Position numbers and translations under genes: made by a program
The notes under the pieces: model-generated
What the model saw: only the letters and a program-made list of their open reading frames with translations
Databases searched by the model: none
What the model was told of the DNA's origin: nothing
NCBI RefSeq assembly: GCF_003473485.1
Contig: NC_053048.1
Location: forward strand, 33,848,755-33,912,754
Direction of reading: 5' to 3'
Length of the DNA: 64,000 bases
From: Medicago truncatula
Taxonomy: Eukaryota; Streptophyta; Magnoliopsida; Fabales; Fabaceae
Part shown: positions 36,150 to 47,949 of the stretch, one piece after another
How the letters are laid out: every line of letters starts with the position of its first letter
Numbering within the stretch: position 1 is the stretch's first letter

Positions 36150-37139
36150 TATTGAGCAGCTTGCAGGGTTTGTGGTAGTAATAACCAAAACTTAATAATG
36201 GAGTTGGCTTAAATTCTCCGATTGTAATCTGAATCCCCACTAGGATCTCTTTACTATGTATTTTCGATAATAATTAATATAAAGTTTGAAATGTTTTAGC
36301 TCAAAATTTTCGTGATTTTATTTTTGTGGTGGTTGAGGTTTGAACCTCAAACTTTGCATATATTATTCATTGTTCTTACCAACTGAGCTAAATTTATAAG
36401 GACAAAATTTTCGTGATTTATCGTGATACTTGGATTCACAATCATCCCTCAATTCTAACTTTGAATTAGTTACATTTTACGGTAATTATCACTAGAATAT
36501 GTACCTATGTGATCCACGATGATATTAATACTTTTATTTTTAATTCTATTCTTATTTTTAATTTTATTAATATTTTTATTTTTCTAGAATTTATTTCATT
36601 TTTTTATAATATTTTTTCGTTTTTTTTTTTAAATTTTTAAGAATTTTTTTATTTTTATTTAAAAAAAAAATTAATGACACGTGTACCCCATAAAAAAATT
36701 ATACACTCAGCTCGCCACGTCATCCAAAAAAGGTGACGCAGCATGCCACATCAGCAAAAATGCACAGTCAGCTAGTCTAGAGGGATTTTCCAAAACAAAA
36801 AAAAATTTACAAGGACCTAATCCAATTTTTTTTTTACAAGAGACAAAATCAAAAGTGACCTATATTACAAGGGTTAAGGTATGTTAACCCTTAATTTTAT
36901 TTAGTTAGATATTAAAGTGTGATGTGAGTGGACCAAGACTCTAGGCTATGAAAGTTGCACCTAGCATATGGTGAGTTAGTGAGACTATTCATTGTTTATT
37001 GCTATGCTACATCTTTTTTCTTTTTTTTGACAAATTGCTATGCTACATCTATCTATGCTCACATTTATCATCATTATTATTATTTATAATAGAATAATTG
37101 AATATAATTGTTCCACTCACCAACAAAGGCACGTGATCT
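36150..37139. other. LTP 3' UTR and spacer
   Basis: The 3' UTR probably ends near 36290. It holds a SINE at 36319-36402 and T-rich sequence at 36530-36670. 36660-36880 (ACACGTGTACCCC, CCACGTCATCC) looks like part of a Mutator-like end; not resolved. Confidence 0.4.
36319..36402 (-). mobile_element. SINE, 3'-lacking copy with 17-bp target duplication
   Basis: On the - strand the A box (TTTAGCTCAGTTGGTAAG) precedes the B box (GAGGTTCAAACCTC). The 17-bp CAAAATTTTCGTGATTT occurs at 36302-36318 and again at 36403-36419, which marks retroposition. Confidence 0.8.
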
Positions 37140-37262
37140 TCGTCCACGTGAGCTTAGTTCAATTGGTAGGGACATTGCATAATTTATGCAGGGGATATTC
37201 CACTTCTCCACATTTAATTGTGTGAGCTCTAGCCACTAAACTACTAAAAAAAGAAAAAAAAA
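37140..37262 (+). mobile_element. SINE with A-rich tail and 15-bp target duplication
   Basis: CACGTGAGCTTAGTTCAATT is the A-box head; the tail part TGTGTGAGCTCTAGCCAC is followed by an A-rich end. The B box is deleted. AAAGGCACGTGATCT (37125-37139) and AAAGGCACGTGACCT (37263-37277) flank it. Confidence 0.82.
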
Positions 37263-37554
37263 AAAGGCACGTGACCTGCTCTTTCTTCATTATTCCATCT
37301 CTTTCATTTTGATTTTTTATAGAAGGGTGTGAGCTGCCATTGCGAGCTTCCATCTCTTTTAAACTTCTACACAACATTTTTTGTTTGGTTCAGAACTTTA
37401 TTAACTGACCCGTAGACCTGCAATCCGCACAAACCCAACCGTTACAAACCTAATCGGAAAATTGGGCGGAGGTGGGTGTCATTGCTTCACCCGCGGTTTG
37501 GCTTGGGTCTAGCTTTTGAGCCTAAATCCGCCCGAACCCGTCCGATGTCCACCC

Positions 37555-37753
37555 CTAGTTATATATGGATATACAAAACCAATTTCGATGAACTTGAATT
37601 TAATGAAATTGAAAACCATTTAAATTAATTGAATTTGTGTGGTTAATTCTTGGACTGCAGAAATCGAGATTGGTGAAGAGGACCCATGCTTCCATTCTAC
37701 TTTTACCGCTGGAATATATTCATGATTTAGGACCAAAATAATGTTAAAAATTA
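37555..37753 (+). repeat. LTP upstream module without a gene (split by the Mutator-like element)
   Basis: TATATGGATATACAAAACCA, TTGAATTTGTGTGGTTAATT and AGAAATCGAGATTGGTGAAG match the module. It resumes at 39696 (AAAGACTAATTTTTGC...) and runs to about 40140 (CGCACCAAATGTAATTCCCA), but no LTP frame follows. Confidence 0.7.
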
Positions 37754-38047
37754 GGCTTAAATAAGTAAAAGGTCCTTGTAAGTTCGTGAGATTTTGGTTT
37801 TCGTCCCTGTAAGTTTTTTTGTTGCAAGACAACCCCTGTATTTACCAAACGTTTTGACATTCGTCCATGCCGTCCAATTCCGTGAAAAAACGCTGAGCTG
37901 GCTAACGGAGGCTTATGTGGCACTTTGTGACTTGGCATTAATTGATGATTGGGGTTAGTATAGGGACTAAAATCAAAAACGCATTTTTACATAGGGACTA
38001 AATTAAAAAATAACGTAATCTTCAATTTTTGAATTTTAAAACATAAA

Positions 38048-38298
<251 letters not shown>

Positions 38299-38694
38299 TT
38301 CAACAATGTTCAAGTTGTGTATTTTGGTTTGTAATGATTTGGTTTATTTCCTTTGGAGTTTGATTGTAATTGAAACATGGGTTGTAATGGTTTAATTGAA
38401 TTAATGGAATGATGTTTGTTTGTTGCCCTTTATAGTATTTTGTGTGCTGAATTTTAATAAAAAAAAAAAAAAAAAACATGATTAACTACTAACAAGCAGA
38501 TAGATAAAAGTAGCTAGACATTAACTTGTCAAATTGATTGTAAATTACAAGTCATATGGCTATTAACAAAAGTCAGGTACATCAAAACATGAAAAGGTTC
38601 ATAGAAAAATTACTTAGATATTAAGTAGACATGTTCAAAGCAAAATAACTTAGACATAATTTAGACATGTTCATAGCAAAATAAAAGCCTAGTT

Positions 38695-39240
38695 GCATCT
38701 ATTATGTAGGTTCTGTGTCTTCCCCATTAGCTCCACCTCCTTTCTGTGAAAATTGAGACTGATTTTGAGTGGCTTGAGCAGGTTGTGACTGAGTTTGAGA
38801 AGTAGCTTCAACTACAGTAAATTGAGAAGGCTGAGACTGCTTTTTTGCAATCACATTTGCATCAGTGTAGCTATGTTGGACCTAAGCATATTAAAATCAA
38901 AATTAGATAACCATAGTTGAGCATATCATGAATGTTTACATGCTTGATGTTTACCTGTATAACAATACCAGAACTTCTAGGCCTTTTTGTCGGATTTTGA
39001 CTGGCTTTAGCATCCTCATCCTCAATCAACAATGGTGTCTGAGCATTACTTCCAGCTCCATGCTTGTTTTTCACACACTTGAGTTTCCTGCAACTATTAC
39101 TCCTCCTCACACTTGACTGATTTACAACTTTAGTTGAGTTTCCTGCATCTATTGCTCCTCCTCACACTTGACTGATTTACAACCTTAGTTGAGTTTCCTG
39201 CATCTATTGCTCCTCCTCCTCACACTTCTAAGCTTTTTCA
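38695..39240 (-). pseudogene. Gene tail inside the Mutator-like element
   Basis: On the - strand one exon-like stretch reads RRSNSCRKLKCVKNKHGAG then PLLIEDEDAKASQNPTKRPR. After a possible intron (about 38880-38955) a Gln/Ser-rich tail ends at about 38700 (SQPSQFTVVEATSQTQSQPA...). It could be the C-terminal tail of a MuDR-type transposase or a captured host gene. Near 39110-39230 a ~58-bp unit (GAGTTTCCTGCATCTATTGC) is repeated two to three times. Confidence 0.45.
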
Positions 39241-39861
39241 CACACTTGATTTTTGTTGAAGGAAATGGGTTTTGAGTTTTGTTGAAGAAGGAAAGAACAA
39301 AGAGAGGGAGGGAGGGAGGGAGGGAGGGAGAGAGAGAGAGAGAGAAGGAAGAAAGAACAGAGAGAGAGAGAGTGAGAGGAAGAAAAAAGGATTTTCATGT
39401 TTTAAAATTCAAAAATTGAAGATTACGTTTTTCTTAATTTAGTTCCTATGTAAAAATGTGTTTTTGGTTTTAGTCACTATACTAACCCAGTCATCAACTA
39501 ATGCCAAGTCACGAAGTGCCACATAAGCCTCTGTTAGCCAGCTCAACGTTTTTTTCACGAAATTGGACGGCATGGATGAATGTCAAAACATTTCGTAAAT
39601 ACAGGGGTTGTCTCGCAACAAAAAAACTTACAAGGACGAAAACCAAAATCTCGCGAACTTACAGGGACCTTTTACATATTTAAGCCTAAAAATTATTAAA
39701 AAAAAAAAGACTAATTTTTGCATTTTGGTGATTCTTATAAACCAAATTTGATTTTTTATATCACTTTCAATGACTAAATAGGATTCTTACCAATTAAATG
39801 GAATCGGCAAGTTAATTAATGAGTTTGGCGTTAAAAACAAATTAGTCGGAAATATATACAT

Positions 39862-39995
39862 TTAATTTTTTTTTTCAAGTAATCTAATGGCTGGAGCTCA
39901 CACATTTTAAATGTGCAGAAGTGTGGTGGTCGGGGTTCGAACTCCGACCCCTGCATATAATATACAGTATCCTTAACAATTGAGTTAAGCTCACG
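39862..39995 (-). mobile_element. Full SINE with poly-A tail
   Basis: On the - strand: CTCGTGAGCTTAACTCAATT (A box), AGGGGTCGGAGTTCGAACCC (B box), TGTGTGAGCTCCAGCCATTA, then about ten A. Flanks AAATATATACAT (39850-39861) and AGATATCTACAT (39996-40007) are an imperfect 12-bp duplication. Paralogous empty sites read GAAAGATCTACATCC near 24095 and 34245. Box order and spacing fit a tRNA-type RNA polymerase III promoter. Confidence 0.85.
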
Positions 39996-40390
39996 AGATA
40001 TCTACATCCAAATCTTAACAGAATTAATAATACTTTATTTAATTGATGCATAATACCGAGTACTATTGCAAATTCTATTGTACGCACCAAATGTAATTCC
40101 CATTGATAAAAAATAAATACATTCTTCGATAACTATTGTAAACAAGGTTCATGTGAACTAGCGGTCCTAGGGACGGGTTAAGAAAGTAAAAAATAGAAAT
40201 TTTTACCACACATGGACTCTCCATTCTCTTTCAATTAGGTTTATTACTACCTTCATCTTCAATTAGAAGACCTTTTGAGTTTTTTCTTTATCCCTTTTTA
40301 TAAAACCATTTTCAAATTTCAATGTATATTAATTTAATTTATCGCTATACCTATATTTATCTTAAATATTTTTGTGCAATATGTAATAAC

Positions 40391-40679
40391 TACTACAACC
40401 GTCCATATATACAAGCATCCATTAGACCAAAAATTTGACCCTAAATATATAAACACCTTTTCAAATTACTAAATGCATTTATTATTTTTTTCCTAAACAT
40501 ACTTCTAATTAATACTATTAACTTGTCTTGAAATATGAAAAAGTTAAATTTAATACACATACAAACAAATGACAATTTGGCAATATTAAAACACAAAATA
40601 CACATTAATTGCACTAACAACTTTACTTAAGAAATGTGAAAAAGTACAAAGGGGCTTATATATAAGGACGGATGGAGTA
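40391..40679 (-). mobile_element. Stowaway-like MITE family A, copy 1
   Basis: Its inverted ends read TACTACAACCGTCCATATAT and TATATAAGGACGGATGGAGTA. Interior words (AATTAATACTATTAACTTGTC, TTGCACTAACAAC) match copies at 47596-47881 and 49056-49344 in the other orientation. Confidence 0.75.
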
Positions 40680-40809
40680 ATAACTACCACATTCGTCTCT
40701 AAATATAGGACCATTTTGAGAAAAATAAAGGAATTAAGAATGTTGATCGTTGAATTAATTTTGTTCTCAATTGCTATTGTTTAACATTTTTACTCGCAAC
40801 AATCTCATT

Positions 40810-40925
40810 TATAAATAAATTTTGACTTTTTAGGTTCATTGAATAAATGATGTATGTGGTCTATATTATAAACCACATACATCATTTATTTAGTGAATCT
40901 AAAAAGTGAAAATTTACTTATAAAT
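40810..40925. mobile_element. Hairpin MITE, copy 1
   Basis: Almost the whole stretch is one palindrome: TTAGGTTCATTGAATAAATG, ATGTATGTGGT, a short loop TCTATATTATAA, then ACCACATACATCATTTATTT. A second copy is at 42803-42933. Transcripts would fold into a long hairpin. Confidence 0.75.
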
Positions 40926-41089
40926 AAGACCGATGGAAGTAGATAATTAGTTAATGTTTTCATGGGGTAGTTATTATATGTTGCAGAAAAATATGTAACA
41001 TAAATACAGGTATATTGATAAAAGAAATAATTAATATACATTGCAATTTTTATTTTTTTTATTATAAAAATAGACAAAGAAAAAACTTC

Positions 41090-41766
41090 AAAACGTCTTA
41101 TGAATAATTGAAGACAGAAGTAGTGCTACATTTGCCACACAATGTTTTGGTTGTTAGCACAGTTGATATTTAAAAAATGAAAAATGTTATTTAAACAATC
41201 AATTTGGTGACAATTTATTTGACAACCATATTTTACAAAGAAAAAAATGGTATTGGCATGGAAATAATAGCAGTAGAGATAAAGTAAAAAAATAATGTGA
41301 GTATAAGAGAGAAAGTTGTTGCAAAAGTTATCATTAAATGAATGTTCAAATATAATTTCTTAAAAAAATAAACCTAATTGCAAGAGAGGGGAGAACACAA
41401 GTGAGGTGAGTATGACACACTCGTTTCATATTCGTTCACCAATCAATTGAATTTGAAAACATCACTTCAATGACAAAAGTGACATATCAAATTCACGATA
41501 TATGATATAAAAGGTTTTGATACACTTTAAACTCTTTTTAATGAAATTGAAAATCATTTAATTAATTGAATTTGTGTGGTCAATTCTCTCTGGATGCGGA
41601 AATCGAGATCGATGAAGAGGACTCATGCTTCCTTTTACTCTTTGCTTGGAACAGATGCATGGTTTAGGAGCAAAATATTGTTAAAAATTATTCTGAACAC
41701 AAAGACTACTTTAATTCATTTTGGTTTAATTTTTATTTTACTTTTGAAAATTAAACAGGTTTATTA
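41090..41766 (+). repeat. LTP upstream module, copy before LTP 43180
   Basis: GACACACTCGTTTCATATTC, AATTCACGATATATGATA, TTGAATTTGTGTGGTCAATT, GAAATCGAGATCGATGAAG and GGAACAGATGCATGGTTTAG. A small MITE (41178-41366) lies inside it. Confidence 0.7.
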
Positions 41767-42102
41767 GACCATTTATAATGATAGGTGCTTAACCTATTTA
41801 ACACTACATTAAATAGGCACATCCATTATGGAGTAAAATATATGAGTGCCTATAGAGAATGGTGGTTATGGAAACACCTTCTCTCTCTTCTTTTTTTTGT
41901 TGGTCGTCCTATTTAATAAATCATAATAAATTTTGTTGAAATGTAATGATATAGAATTATTTGTAAGACCTATTTAGTAATTTCTTTTGAGGTGTTGGGT
42001 TGGAGAAAATTGGTGTTTATTAAATATTACTATAAAATTAATGATGCAGACACATGAGATCCATTTAAGCACCCAATTTGGGGTGCTCTATTGTAGATGG
42101 TC
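41767..42102. mobile_element. Harbinger-like MITE with TTA target
   Basis: Begins GACCATTTATAATGATAGGT and ends GCTCTATTGTAGATGGTC, each bordered by TTA (41764-41766, 42103-42105). Other LTP flanks have an uninterrupted GGTTACCAATTAAAT here. Confidence 0.75.
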
Positions 42103-42105
42103 TTA

Positions 42106-42639
42106 GACCAATGAGTGTTTCACCTATTTAGCACCGAGTTAAATAGGCATCCTCATTGTGGAGTAATATTTATTGGTAGTATAGAGAAGGGTGCCTATAT
42201 AAGGACCTTCTCTCGCTTCATTTTGTGTAAATTTCATTTAATATTTTCTAATGAAATAAATGAGTATTTTAGAAATGTAACAATATAAAGTTATTAGCGA
42301 GACCTATTAGTAAATTTTGTTGTGGTATTGGGTTTGAGAAATTGAGTACTTATTTGAGCAATGATATTTGTACATCCATTCCATGACAATTTTAGTGACA
42401 ACTTTGTTTTTCTCTCTTCTTATTGGTCAAAAACAATGGAAAAAGAAAAAGGAAGAGAGAGGATAAGACCATCATGTGAGTATGAGAGAGAAAGTTATAC
42501 AAAAGTTGTCACAAATTGATTGTACAAATATCATTTCTCTACTTATTTAGGTATTAACATTAAAAAATTATAAAATGAATGTTGTGTATATGTGGGTCCC
42601 ACTTAAACACCCATAAAGAGAGCTCTATTGTAGATGGTC
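42106..42639. mobile_element. Second Harbinger-like MITE abutting the first, with a nested MITE
   Basis: It starts GACCAATGAGTGTTTCACCT and ends AGCTCTATTGTAGATGGTC before TTACCAATTAAATGG. It shares the middle TTA with the first element. At 42356-42540 a small MITE (GAGCAATGATATTTGTAC ... GTACAAATATCATTTCTC) is inserted. Confidence 0.72.
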
Positions 42640-42802
42640 TTACCAATTAAATGGAATCTGCAATTTAGTTAATGAGTTTTGCGTTAAAAACAAATTAGTG
42701 AAAGATCAACATCCAAATCTTATCTATACTTTATTTAATTGATGTTTAATGCAGAGTGTTGTAAATTCTAATGTATGCACATAATGTAATTCTCATCTCC
42801 AA

Positions 42803-42933
42803 TCACTATTATAAATAAAAGTCTATTTTTTAGATTCATTTAATAAATTATGTATATGGTTTATTTAATAGATCATATACATCATTTATTGAATGAATAA
42901 AGGTAAAAAGTAAATTTTTATTTATAATAGTGA
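42803..42933. mobile_element. Hairpin MITE, copy 2, in LTP promoter
   Basis: TCACTATTATAAATAAAAG ... TTTATAATAGTGA ends and an internal palindrome ATGTATATGGTTTATTTAAT / ATAGATCATATACATCATTT. It lies about 250-380 bp before the ATG of LTP 43180. Confidence 0.75.
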
Positions 42934-42961
42934 CCATAAATTATATATTTATCAGTTTTTA

Positions 42962-43076
42962 TATTGTTGGATATTTACACACTTGAGATTTTGATGGTAG
43001 TAAAGATCTCCTCACACAATAAAGGTAGAACATTGAGGACCAAAGTTGAATTAGCCATATATTCTCTCTATAAATA
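42962..43076 (+). promoter_or_regulatory. LTP promoter module with TATA box
   Basis: TATTGTTGGATATTTACAC, TTTTGATGGTAGTAAAGATC, CTCCTCACACAATAAAGGTA, ACCAAAGTTGAATTAGCC and TATAAATA at 43069-43076. Confidence 0.78.
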
Positions 43077-43179
43077 GTCATTGAAGAGAGACACCATAAC
43101 ATATTCATTCATCTCCATAAAAACACACACACTCACTAACACAATTGAATTGCATTTCCTCTATCAAAATTTCCAAATC

Positions 43180-43574
43180 ATGGCTACCTCAATGCTTGTT
43201 AAGATCACTTGTTTGTCTGTGATATGCTTGGTTTTGGCCATTCCATTAGCCAATGCTGCCATTGCTTGTAATGACCTGCTAGAAACTTTATATCCATGCG
43301 TTGAGTTTATTACGAGCCCCGGTTTCTCTGATCCCTCTTCACCATGTTGCGATGGGATTAAGCGTATAAATGACGAAGCTATAACTACCCTTGATCGTCA
43401 AAATGTTTGCAAATGCCTCAAACCCGTTGTGCCCGTCTTACCTGGACTCAATCCTGATAACTTTGCTACCCTCCCTGATAAGTGCGGTGTCAACTTACTG
43501 TTCTCGATCAGTCCTCATATGAACTGTAACAAGTACATCTCTCACTATCAACCCTCTTTTTTCAATTTTTTTTT

Positions 43575-43605
<31 letters not shown>

Positions 43606-44161
43606 TATATCTTGTTGAATAAATAGCCTTTAGTTATCAATTTTTTAAAATAAAACCCTTAAATTAATTTTCAAAAAGCACATGAAAATAACATTTACCT
43701 ACGACTAATCTATCATATTTTTATACATTTACAATCTGTTAGGGACTAAACATAAAAGATATATCATTTGTTTTATGATGAGCTACTTACAAAAAGTTTT
43801 CAATATTATTTTGATATGATAAGGAACTATTTTTAAAAGCAAAAATAGAGTGCATAGGCATCGTTATATGACAGAATGGCGTCAACTAAGTTGACACTCT
43901 CAAGTCACCACTTACTTTAGGAACTAGAAGAATATGATATTTGAGAAAGTAAATTGAAAATTCATTCAAAATATAAACTTTTCCTTTTAATTTCTTAAAT
44001 ATGAGTTTACAAATTGATAAGAACTAATTCAACATAAACCAAATACTTTGGGGACTAAAACTAATATCAAACATTTTATTAGTTGTAAATTCATAATAAG
44101 TAATTTGATATGCAAAGGAAACTAATGTCATATTCACTTTGCTCATTGCAGGATAAACTAG
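43180..44161 (+). CDS. Type-1 non-specific lipid transfer protein
   Basis: Exon 1 is 43180-43532 and exon 2 is 44152-44161 (completes Lys, then Ile, Asn, stop) after CATTGCAG; 120 aa. The open frame extends 99 bases upstream, but the ATG at 43180 follows the conserved leader (TTGCATTTCCTCTATCAAAA) and gives the family signal peptide, about 1-26. The pattern is C30-x9-C40-x15-CC-x19-CxC-x22-C102-x13-C116. TTLDRQ with the lipid-contact Arg is present; the conserved Pro-Tyr near the end is Leu-Phe (NLLFSIS). Expected role is binding of fatty-acyl lipids outside the cell. The promoter holds a hairpin MITE. The intron has an AT run at 43583-43604. Confidence 0.92.
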
Positions 44162-44645
44162 CAGGGCTTGCACTTGATGAATGAATAAATATTTGGTTTG
44201 TGGTGATAACCAAAAGAGAATAAAGGAATTGAATTAATTTCTCCGACTGTAACCAAATCCCAACTGGGGATCTATCTACTATGTATTTTGATCATAATAA
44301 TTAAAATAAAGGACATTTGGATCCACTGTTATCTCTCATGATTTTTAGTATGAATTAGTTACATTTTACTCTAACAAGCTCTATACCTACGGCTAAATCC
44401 GTAGGCAAAATTCTGTCACCATAGGATAAGTGATGGAACAAATCTGTAGGTGGGAATTTAGTGCTATACCTGCAGGCTTTTGGTGTCACCAGATGTCCAT
44501 TAATTGAAATATTTAACGGAAAATATCAAATTAATATATGTATTTTGTTAATATATTAATGCTAAATAGAAAATAAATTTTGATAAATAGAAAAAGTTCA
44601 AATAAAATTTACATGTAACTAACATACATAAAAAAACAAAATAAA

Positions 44646-44697
44646 TACTCCCTCCGTCCTTATATAGAAGCCCCCTTTATTTCTTTTTTTTTGAATG

Positions 44698-44752
<55 letters not shown>

Positions 44753-44996
44753 AGATAAATTGTACAAAATACACTAAAAGGAACCACCCAAGGACGCTCA
44801 AAGCCCGGTAAGGCCACCTCCCACTCACCAAAAGAGCCGGACGACAACACCCTCGGGGGCCACCAAAGAAGCACCAAAAACAACACCAAAGGAGAGCAAC
44901 AACAGATAAAGAAAGCTACAACAGGGAAAAATAACAGAAACACAGATCCATCAAATTGGTGCTTGTATATAGAGACGGAAGGAGTATTTTTTTACA
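44646..44996. mobile_element. Stowaway-like MITE family A, copy 2, with LINE-like 3' end inserted
   Basis: The ends TACTCCCTCCGTCCTTATAT and TATATAGAGACGGAAGGAGTA are those of family A. The centre is replaced by a GC-richer stretch (44750-44950) that on the - strand reads like a LINE 3' UTR (GTGTATTTTGTACAATTTAT, then AT run, then TTTCATTC and A-rich end). An AT run lies at 44701-44740. Confidence 0.6.
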
Positions 44997-45065
44997 TAGC
45001 GCACAAAAACATTAGATAAATACATGTATAGTGATAAAGTAATTGATGTACATTGAAATTTGAAT

Positions 45066-45480
45066 ATTGTTTTATAAAAAGGGACAAAAAAAACTCAAGA
45101 GGTCTTCTAATTGAAGATGGAGATAGTAATAAACCTAATTAAAAGAGAGTGGAAAGTCTAAGTGTGATTAATCTTACACACTCGTTTAATATTCCTTCGG
45201 TGGTAAATTGAATTTGAATGCATAAATTCAATGACAATAGTGTTTAATATTCCTTCAGTGGTCAAATTCACGATATATTGATATACAAAACTAATTTCAT
45301 GGTTTTGATGAACTTGAAAACCATCTTTTAATGAAATTGAAAACCATTCAAATTAATTAATCTTGTGTGATCAATTCTCGGAGTGCATAAATCGAGATTG
45401 GTGAAGAAGACCAATGTATCCTTCTATTCTTTGGTTGGAACTGATGCATTGTTTTAGACCAAAATATTGTTTAAAATTAC
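45066..45480 (+). repeat. LTP upstream module without a gene
   Basis: GACAAAAAAAACTCAAGAGG, CACACTCGTTTAATATTCCT (twice, partly duplicated at 45240), TTTCATGGTTTTGATGAACT, CATAAATCGAGATTGGTGAA. No LTP frame follows within 10 kb. Confidence 0.7.
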
Positions 45481-45790
45481 TCGTTATGTCTCATAATTAG
45501 TGTCATGTTTGAATTTTCCATTGTTATCAAAAAAATGATTAATAATGTTTATTTTAATGGTAAAATGTGTATCAATTACTAAAACACCTTTATAGATGGT
45601 TATTTTGAAGAAGAAAAAAAAATTAGTTTAATTTTTTTAAGGGTCGGGATTCATTGACATTAAGTTATGTCAAAAAACTTATACCAAATATGTGTAGTTG
45701 GATCCATTCAATCATTCATCATTATGCATTAACATACATCGAAAGCAAAGACACTCATGTAACTAAACATATCCCTAATTATTCTCTCTG

Positions 45791-45829
<39 letters not shown>
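45481..45829. repeat. Repeated block shared with 48346-48681 and 51180-51320
   Basis: GTCTCATAATTAGTGTCAT, AAATGATTAATAATGTTGAT-like text, ATGTGTAGTTGGATCCATTC and an AT run (45801-45829) occur in the same order about 2.85 kb downstream, and partly again near 51186. Confidence 0.65.
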
Positions 45830-45831
<2 letters not shown>

Positions 45832-46113
45832 GTTTGTTAGGATACATCCACTAGTTTTTATTAAGGTGTGTTTTAGCAATAATTAAAAAGTTCTTAAATA
45901 CACCTTAAGGTGAATGTTGCTAAAACACACCTTCTAAAAAATAAGTGGGTGTATCCTACCAAATGCCTATAGGAGTTGCTAACATACACCCACTTATTTT
46001 TTAGAAGGTGTGTTTTAGCAAGTTATAACTAAAAAGTAGTTAAATACACCTTAAGGTGTAGCTTGCTAAAACACTCACACATAAAAACTAGTGGGTGTGT
46101 TCTAGCAAATCCC
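45830..46113. mobile_element. Foldback MITE, longer relative of 8453-8640
   Basis: GGGTTTGTTAGGATACATCC at the left, GTGTTCTAGCAAATCCC at the right. Inside, TGTGTTTTAGCAAGTTATAA and CACCTTAAGGTG recur in both directions, giving nested hairpins. It is bordered by TA runs. Confidence 0.7.
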
Positions 46114-46121
46114 ATATATAT

Positions 46122-47144
46122 GAGGGGGGATATTTTGACTCCAAGAGTAAGTGTAATAACTTACTCCTAATCTTGACCTTTAATTGCAATATTGATTAAA
46201 GACTTAGATTAATTTATATGGTAGATTTTAATTTCATTTTCTATTGTAATCAACACTTATCACCACAAAATAACAAAACAATAAATGTTATTCAATTGAT
46301 TGATTTTTTTTTTCTCTCCCATTGCTTTTTTTTTTTGTTTTCACGTTAAAAGAATTTGTGAGAGTTAATGGTAAAATAAACATCAAAGTTTTTTTTTTTT
46401 TTTTTGGGTCAAGAACATCAAAGTTTTTTATTTGACCACAATTTTTTTTTCTTCTCCCTTCTTTTTTTAAGGAAACAATAGTAAAATTTAAAGAATTGTT
46501 TATTTATTCTTCACCCTTTACTATTTTTTATACGATATATTTTATTTTCTTTCTTCAATATAATCCTGATCTTTTCTTATATTTTTTGTAAACACAAATT
46601 TTTGTATTAATCTGTCACGAAAAAAAATGATAGAGGAAGTAACCCTGGTCTTTTTTTATATCCAATTCATTTACAATAATTGCATAAAAAATAAATAAGT
46701 TGGTGTATTTTCTTATATAAATAACGACAAATTAAAATAATCATCTCCATTCTAATTAGTTTTTGATGTTAAGGACATACGTAGATGATGATGTTATTTG
46801 AGAAAGAGCTCATGATTGTAAAAAAATTGTACACATAGGAAAAACATACATGTTAAAAAAGAAGGATTGTAACGACAAATTAAAATGCTTATTTTACAAT
46901 TGATCCTCAAAAACTCTTTTAACGTGAAAACAAAAAACAAACAATGGGAGAAGAACAAAAAAAAATCAATGAATTAAATGACATTTTGTTTTGTTATTTT
47001 GTAGTGATAAGTGTAGACTACAATAGAAAATGGAATTAAAGTCTACCATAGCAATTAATCTAAACCATTAATCAAAATTGTAATTAATGGTCAAGATTTG
47101 GAGTAATTTATTATACTTACTCTTGAAGTCAAAATATTCCCCTC
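46122..47144. mobile_element. Long-TIR non-coding element (Mutator-like?)
   Basis: The left ~230 bases (GAGGGGGGATATTTTGACTC, AAGAGTAAGTGTAATAACTT, ... TTCACGTTAAAAGA) are mirrored at the right (TCTTTTAACGTGAAAAC ... ACTTACTCTTGAAGTC, AAAATATTCCCCTC). It is bordered by TATATAT on both sides. No open frame codes a transposase. Confidence 0.75.
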
Positions 47145-47595
47145 TATATATATATATAGGAATACTAGCAACACTCTTTTAACACACACTTTTTTATTGA
47201 TTTAAATTTACATTGGTCCCATCGAATCATGTGAGACCCATCTAAATTTGGTGGTACTCATGTACGACCCATATATATATATATATATATTCTCTCATTC
47301 GTTTTCAATCTTGTCGTGGTTGTCGACGTTATCAAATGATTAGCACTACCGAAATCGCTCAGCTTATGCTTCTTGACTTTCATGTTAAAACTCATTACAC
47401 TATATTAAATTTATTGATTTTTACATTTTGTATAAAATATATTATCTCTGTCTCTAAATATAACACCATTTTGAAAAAATTAAAGCAGGAATTAAAAAAG
47501 TTTATTATTGAATTAATTTTGCTCACAATTGCTATTGTTTTACATGTTTACCTTTTATGAGAGATAATTAATTAATGTTTTCATGGAGTAGATAT
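47145..47595. other. Spacer shared with 48700-49055
   Basis: CAATCTTGTCGTGGTTGTCG, ACGTTATCAAATGATTAGCA, CTCATTACACTATATTAAAT and AATTTTGCTCACAATTGCTA recur at 48760-48990. It is part of the repeated block; no gene. Confidence 0.6.
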
Positions 47596-47881
47596 TACTC
47601 CCTCCGTCTTTATGTATAAGCTCCCTTTGTATTTTTCACATTTCTTAAGACAACATGTTAGTGCAATTAATTTGTCTATTTTGTGTGTAATATTACCAAA
47701 TTGTGATTTGTTCATATGTCTATTAAATTTGACTTTTCATATTTCAAGACAAATTAATAGTATTAATTATGAGTATGTTTATGAAAAAATAATAAATACA
47801 TCTAGTCATTTAAAGATGAGTTTATATTTAGGGACAAGTTTTTAGACAAATTGGTGCTTGTATATAAGGACGGAGGGAGTA
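47596..47881 (+). mobile_element. Stowaway-like MITE family A, copy 3
   Basis: TACTCCCTCCGTCTTTATGT and TATATAAGGACGGAGGGAGTA; 286 bp, best preserved copy. Confidence 0.82.
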
Positions 47882-47949
47882 GTTATTATATATTACACAA
47901 AAATATTAGATAAATACATTTATAGTAATAAAGTAATTAATGCACATTG

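Noticed and set aside
43081..43179. N-terminal extension of LTP 43180 (and similar ones at 24568, 35428, 63433)
   Set aside because: The extra residues are a translation of the conserved 5' leader; the signal peptide starts at the later ATG.
44619..44943. Hydrophobic - strand proteins
   Set aside because: They translate an AT run and a LINE-like 3' UTR.
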